Source: Bacteroidales bacterium UBA3289 (lineage in GTDB: Bacteria; Bacteroidota; Bacteroidia; Bacteroidales; UBA932). From it: a DNA stretch of 20,606 bases. Each line of letters begins with the position of its first letter. The stretch's first letter is position 1. Where the stretch lies: contig DETL01000029.1 of assembly GCA_002361625.1 (NCBI GenBank), positions 636-21,241 on the forward strand, in the 5' to 3' direction. Below, piece after piece: positions 19,890 to 20,606 of the stretch. The notes below the pieces were generated by a model that saw nothing but the letters and a program-made list of their open reading frames with translations, ran no database searches and had not been told where the DNA came from. Both the position numbers and the translations under genes were made by a program.

Positions 19890-20606
19890 TTATCCGAGGA
19901 AGGCCAGCAGGATACCGGCGGCCACGGCGGAACCGATCACGCCGGCGACGTTCGGACCCATCGCATGCATCAGGAGGTGGTTCTTCGGGTCGATTTCGCG
20001 GCCCACGACCTCGGACACGCGGGCGCTGTCCGGTACGGCGGATACGCCGGCGTTACCGATGAGCGGGTTGATCTTCTTCGCGGGATTCTTGATGAACAGG
20101 TTCATGATCTTCACGAAGAGGACGCCGCAGGTGGTGGCGATCACGAAGGACAGCAGGCCCAGTCCGAAGATGAGGAGGGACCTCCCGCTGAGGAACTTGT
20201 CGGCCTGGGTGGAGGCGCCCACGGTCAAACCGATGAGGGTGGTCACGACGTCGATGAGCGGACCGCTAGCCGTGTTGGCCAAACGGCGCGTAACACCGCT
20301 TTCCTTCAGGAGGTTACCGAAGAACAGCATGCCCAGCAGCGGAAGGCCGGAAGGGACGATGAAGGCGGTGGTGAGGAAACCCACGATCGGGAAGATGATC
20401 TTCTCCTTCTGGGAGACCTGGCGCGGGGCCGGCATCCGGATGAGACGCTCTTTCTTGGTCGTCAGGAGGAGCATGATGGGTTTCTGGATCACCGGGACGA
20501 GGGCCATGTAGGAATAGGCCGACACGGCGATGGCGCCCATCAGGTCCGGGGCCAGCTTGGAGGACAGGAAGATGGCGGTCGGGCCGTCGGCGCCGCCGAT
20601 GATGCC
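19890..20606 (-). CDS. Na+-translocating decarboxylase beta subunit, C-terminal part (cut by window edge)
   Basis: This is the last 238 residues of a membrane subunit that couples decarboxylation of biotin-bound CO2 to Na+ export (OadB/MmdB/GcdB family). The visible part opens with GIIGGADGPTAIFLSSKLAP, which contains the strongly conserved GGADGPT motif. It continues through several hydrophobic helices and the SGLPLLGMLFFGNLL and NTASGPLID segments, and closes with MGPNVAGVIGSAVAAG near the C-terminus. These are hallmark beta-subunit sequences. The N-terminal half lies beyond position 20606, so whether it belongs to an oxaloacetate or methylmalonyl-CoA decarboxylase cannot be told. In Bacteroidales the latter would fit propionate formation. 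The reading frame is open to the edge of the window, so this is truncation by the window, not a broken gene. Confidence 0.94.
   Translation of the reverse strand, partial: GIIGGADGPTAIFLSSKLAPDLMGAIAVSAYSYMALVPVIQKPIMLLLTTKKERLIRMPAPRQVSQKEKIIFPIVGFLTTAFIVPSGLPLLGMLFFGNLLKESGVTRRLANTASGPLIDVVTTLIGLTVGASTQADKFLSGRSLLIFGLGLLSFVIATTCGVLFVKIMNLFIKNPAKKINPLIGNAGVSAVPDSARVSEVVGREIDPKNHLLMHAMGPNVAGVIGSAVAAGILLAFLG

Overview
This 20.6 kb window is chromosomal DNA from a member of the Bacteroidota, most likely a GC-rich Bacteroidales. The evidence is the promoter style and the gene content. TAnnTTTG -7 elements stand upstream of many genes, four of them with a TTTG-like -33 element 19-20 bases upstream. 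The proteins are typical of Bacteroidales: a surE-lpxB pair, a GH106-type glycosidase, secreted S9 and C1 peptidases, a Na+-pumping decarboxylase beta subunit, and many lipoproteins. Genes are packed tightly, often with ATGA stop/start overlaps. No insertion sequence, CRISPR array, integrase or phage structural gene is visible. The species was not determined.

Layout: the left edge holds the start of gapA (minus), divergent from surE-lpxB (plus). A three-gene translationally coupled cassette follows: two very small paralogous lipoproteins and a radical SAM/SPASM enzyme. Then comes sdaA (L-serine ammonia-lyase), which abuts the end of a minus-strand run with no spacer. That run, read right to left, is a C1B cysteine peptidase, pssA (phosphatidylserine synthase), a membrane-anchored GH25 lysozyme and an S9 prolyl-oligopeptidase-like peptidase. 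Its promoter overlaps back-to-back with that of a plus-strand alpha/beta hydrolase that appears to be transcribed without a leader.

The next plus-strand group is an uncharacterised lipoprotein, a DEDDy 3'-5' exonuclease and an RlmI-like methyltransferase, followed by tRNA-Cys(GCA) with its own promoter and a strong terminator. A minus-strand pair (nucleoside 2-deoxyribosyltransferase-like protein and DEDDh exonuclease) is divergent from a large secreted GH106-like glycosidase. The right end carries lplA (lipoate-protein ligase) downstream of a truncated oadB-type gene, both minus.

Most of the window is housekeeping: glycolysis, lipid A, phospholipid synthesis, serine catabolism, lipoylation, Na+ pumping and RNA maturation. 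The most unusual part is positions 2535-4086. Two tiny lipoproteins share an LGFSSC signal end and a MYG(x)PP motif, have oppositely charged N-termini after the lipid cysteine, and are coupled to a radical SAM/SPASM enzyme. This looks like a reduced, duplicated form of the poorly understood 'rSAM/lipoprotein' arrangement of Bacteroidetes. No intergenic gap exceeds about 140 bases.
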